This document shows positions 6,212 to 7,112 of a stretch of 7,112 nucleotides of DNA, piece after piece. The first letter of the stretch is position 1. Each line of letters starts with the position of its first letter. The notes under the pieces are model-generated. The model did not search any database. It was not told the origin of the DNA and saw only the letters and a program-made list of their open reading frames with translations. A program made the position numbers and the translations under genes. Location of the stretch: NCBI GenBank assembly GCA_005789375.1, contig SXXZ01000275.1, forward strand, positions 1 to 7,112, given 5' to 3'. The DNA is from Verrucomicrobiales bacterium (lineage in GTDB: Bacteria > Verrucomicrobiota > Verrucomicrobiae > Limisphaerales > UBA9464).

Positions 6212-6270
6212 TTGAATACCTTTGTGCTTCCGGGGCTTCGGCTCCGGATATCGAGTCTTGAATACCTCTG
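6212..6270 (+). repeat. 13-bp direct repeat flanking a hairpin before aceE
   Basis: TTGAATACCTTTG (6212-6224) and TTGAATACCTCTG (6258-6270) match at 12 of 13 positions and start 46 bp apart. The second copy begins with the TTG proposed as the aceE start. The first is out of frame with aceE, because 46 is not a multiple of three, so the repeat is not a duplicated coding segment. It may be a pair of protein-binding sites or chance. Confidence 0.4.
6229..6248 (+). promoter_or_regulatory. UUCG-capped hairpin just before the aceE start
   Basis: TCCGGGGC (6229-6236) pairs with GCTCCGGA (6241-6248), including one G-U pair, around the loop TTCG (6237-6240). The C(UUCG)G closing is a known extra-stable tetraloop. 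The stem ends 9 nt before TTG 6258, in the space where a ribosome would bind, so it could affect aceE translation. No T-run follows on either strand, which argues against a simple terminator. Confidence 0.45.
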
Positions 6271-7112
6271 GTTCCAACCATGGTTCGGCTACCCCGGTCA
6301 ACGGGCGCACCGAAAGTACCGCCTCTGGTCGCTCCCTGACCTTATCCGACCGGCATCGCGCCACGGTGGAGGATCTGCTGCGACTGGTTCTGGAGGGCAA
6401 GTCCCCTCAGGAGGCCCGAAAGCTCATCGCTGGCGTGATGCAAGGGCTCCGCAATCAGGGCTACCCGGTTCCGGACGTCACCACGACGCCCTACCTGAAC
6501 ACCATCCCGCCCGAGGAGGAACCCGAATATCCGGGCGACCTCGAGATGGAGCGCCTGATACGAGCTCACGTCCGCTGGAACGCCATGGCGATGGTCGCCA
6601 AGGCTAACAAGACCACCAACGTCGGTGGCCACATCGCCACCTTCGCCTCGTTGGCGACACTGTACGAAGTGGGCTACAACCACTTCTTCCGGGGCAGTGC
6701 CGATGGCAAGACCGCCGACATGATTTATTTCCAGGGGCATGCCTCACCGGGAAATTACTCCCGCGCCTATTTGGAGTACCGGCTCAACGACCAGCACCTA
6801 AAAAACTTTCGTCAGGAATTGCAGGACCATCCGGGTCTGAGCTCTTACCCGCATCCGTTCCTGATGCCCGATTTCTGGATCTTCCCCACGGTGTCGATGG
6901 GACTGGGTCCCATCCATTCCATTTATCAGGCCCGCTTCAGCCGCTACTTGCAGGCACGCAAACTCGTTGCACAAGACCACGATCCCATGGTCTGGGCCTT
7001 CATCGGAGACGGTGAGTCGGATGAGCCAGAAACGCACGGAGCCATCAGCATGGCTGGCCGCGAGCACCTCGACAACCTCGTCTGGGTGATCAACTGCAAT
7101 CTCCAGCGCCTC
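6258..7112 (+). CDS. aceE: Pyruvate dehydrogenase E1 component, homodimeric type, N-terminal 285 residues
   Basis: AceE decarboxylates pyruvate on thiamine diphosphate and passes the acetyl group to the lipoyl E2 of the pyruvate dehydrogenase complex. The window holds about a third of the usual roughly 890 residues, and the gene runs off the right edge. Clear AceE signatures are LNTIPPEEEPEYPGDLEMER (80-99), YNHFFR (140-145), YFQGHASPGNYSRAYLE (157-173), LSSYPHPFLMPDFW (194-207) and FPTVSMGLGPI (209-219). The thiamine-binding motif is complete, from GDGESDEPE (250-258) to NCN (279-281). The start is uncertain: the frame opens after a stop at 6213-6215 and has no ATG before the conserved region. 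Candidates are TTG 6258 (chosen) and TTG 6222; GTG 6366 would cut into an N-terminal helix. With TTG 6258 the first 26 residues are Ser/Thr/Gly/Asn-rich and probably disordered. No Shine-Dalgarno is seen. Confidence 0.94.
   Translation, partial: MNTSGSNHGSATPVNGRTESTASGRSLTLSDRHRATVEDLLRLVLEGKSPQEARKLIAGVMQGLRNQGYPVPDVTTTPYLNTIPPEEEPEYPGDLEMERLIRAHVRWNAMAMVAKANKTTNVGGHIATFASLATLYEVGYNHFFRGSADGKTADMIYFQGHASPGNYSRAYLEYRLNDQHLKNFRQELQDHPGLSSYPHPFLMPDFWIFPTVSMGLGPIHSIYQARFSRYLQARKLVAQDHDPMVWAFIGDGESDEPETHGAISMAGREHLDNLVWVINCNLQRL

Noticed and set aside
6212..6607. Plus-strand frame starting at TTG 6212, overlapping aceE
   Set aside because: It is out of frame with the unmistakable AceE protein and has no motif of its own.

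Overview
The window is a GC-rich stretch of bacterial chromosome dominated by housekeeping genes. A verrucomicrobial or other PVC-group host is my best guess, with low to moderate confidence. It rests on general protein character and on the near absence of Shine-Dalgarno sequences in front of well-supported starts; no taxonomic marker is present.

Layout. On the minus strand, 1415 down to 1 is a fatty-acid cluster: fabG (3-oxoacyl-ACP reductase), an unrecognised 162-residue protein whose GTG start overlaps the fabG stop by 4 nt, and the first 42 codons of acpP (acyl carrier protein), cut by the window edge. Divergent from fabG, mobA (molybdenum cofactor guanylyltransferase) runs 1528-2169 on the plus strand. 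It meets argG (argininosuccinate synthase, minus strand, 2179-3420) tail to tail across 9 nt. Upstream of argG lies a 362-nt stretch without a convincing gene, then a small minus-strand gene (3783-4034) for a one-helix membrane protein ending in eight glycines. A markedly AT-rich divergent intergenic region (4035-4340) separates it from a plus-strand 109-residue orphan gene (4341-4670). Then come serS (seryl-tRNA synthetase, 4819-6129) and the first third of aceE (homodimeric pyruvate dehydrogenase E1, from about 6258 to the right edge).

Functionally, fabG and acpP work together in type II fatty acid synthesis, and the protein between them is the one gene here whose context hints at an unknown role in a known pathway. 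The other recognised genes (mobA, argG, serS, aceE) belong to unrelated pathways and look like independent neighbours. I find no rRNA, tRNA, CRISPR array, insertion sequence or phage gene, and no evidence of a defence or other multi-gene novel system. The less ordinary parts are the three unrecognised small proteins, the argG leader with two competing hairpins, and the aceE leader, where a UUCG-capped hairpin sits between two copies of a 13-bp direct repeat next to an uncertain start codon.
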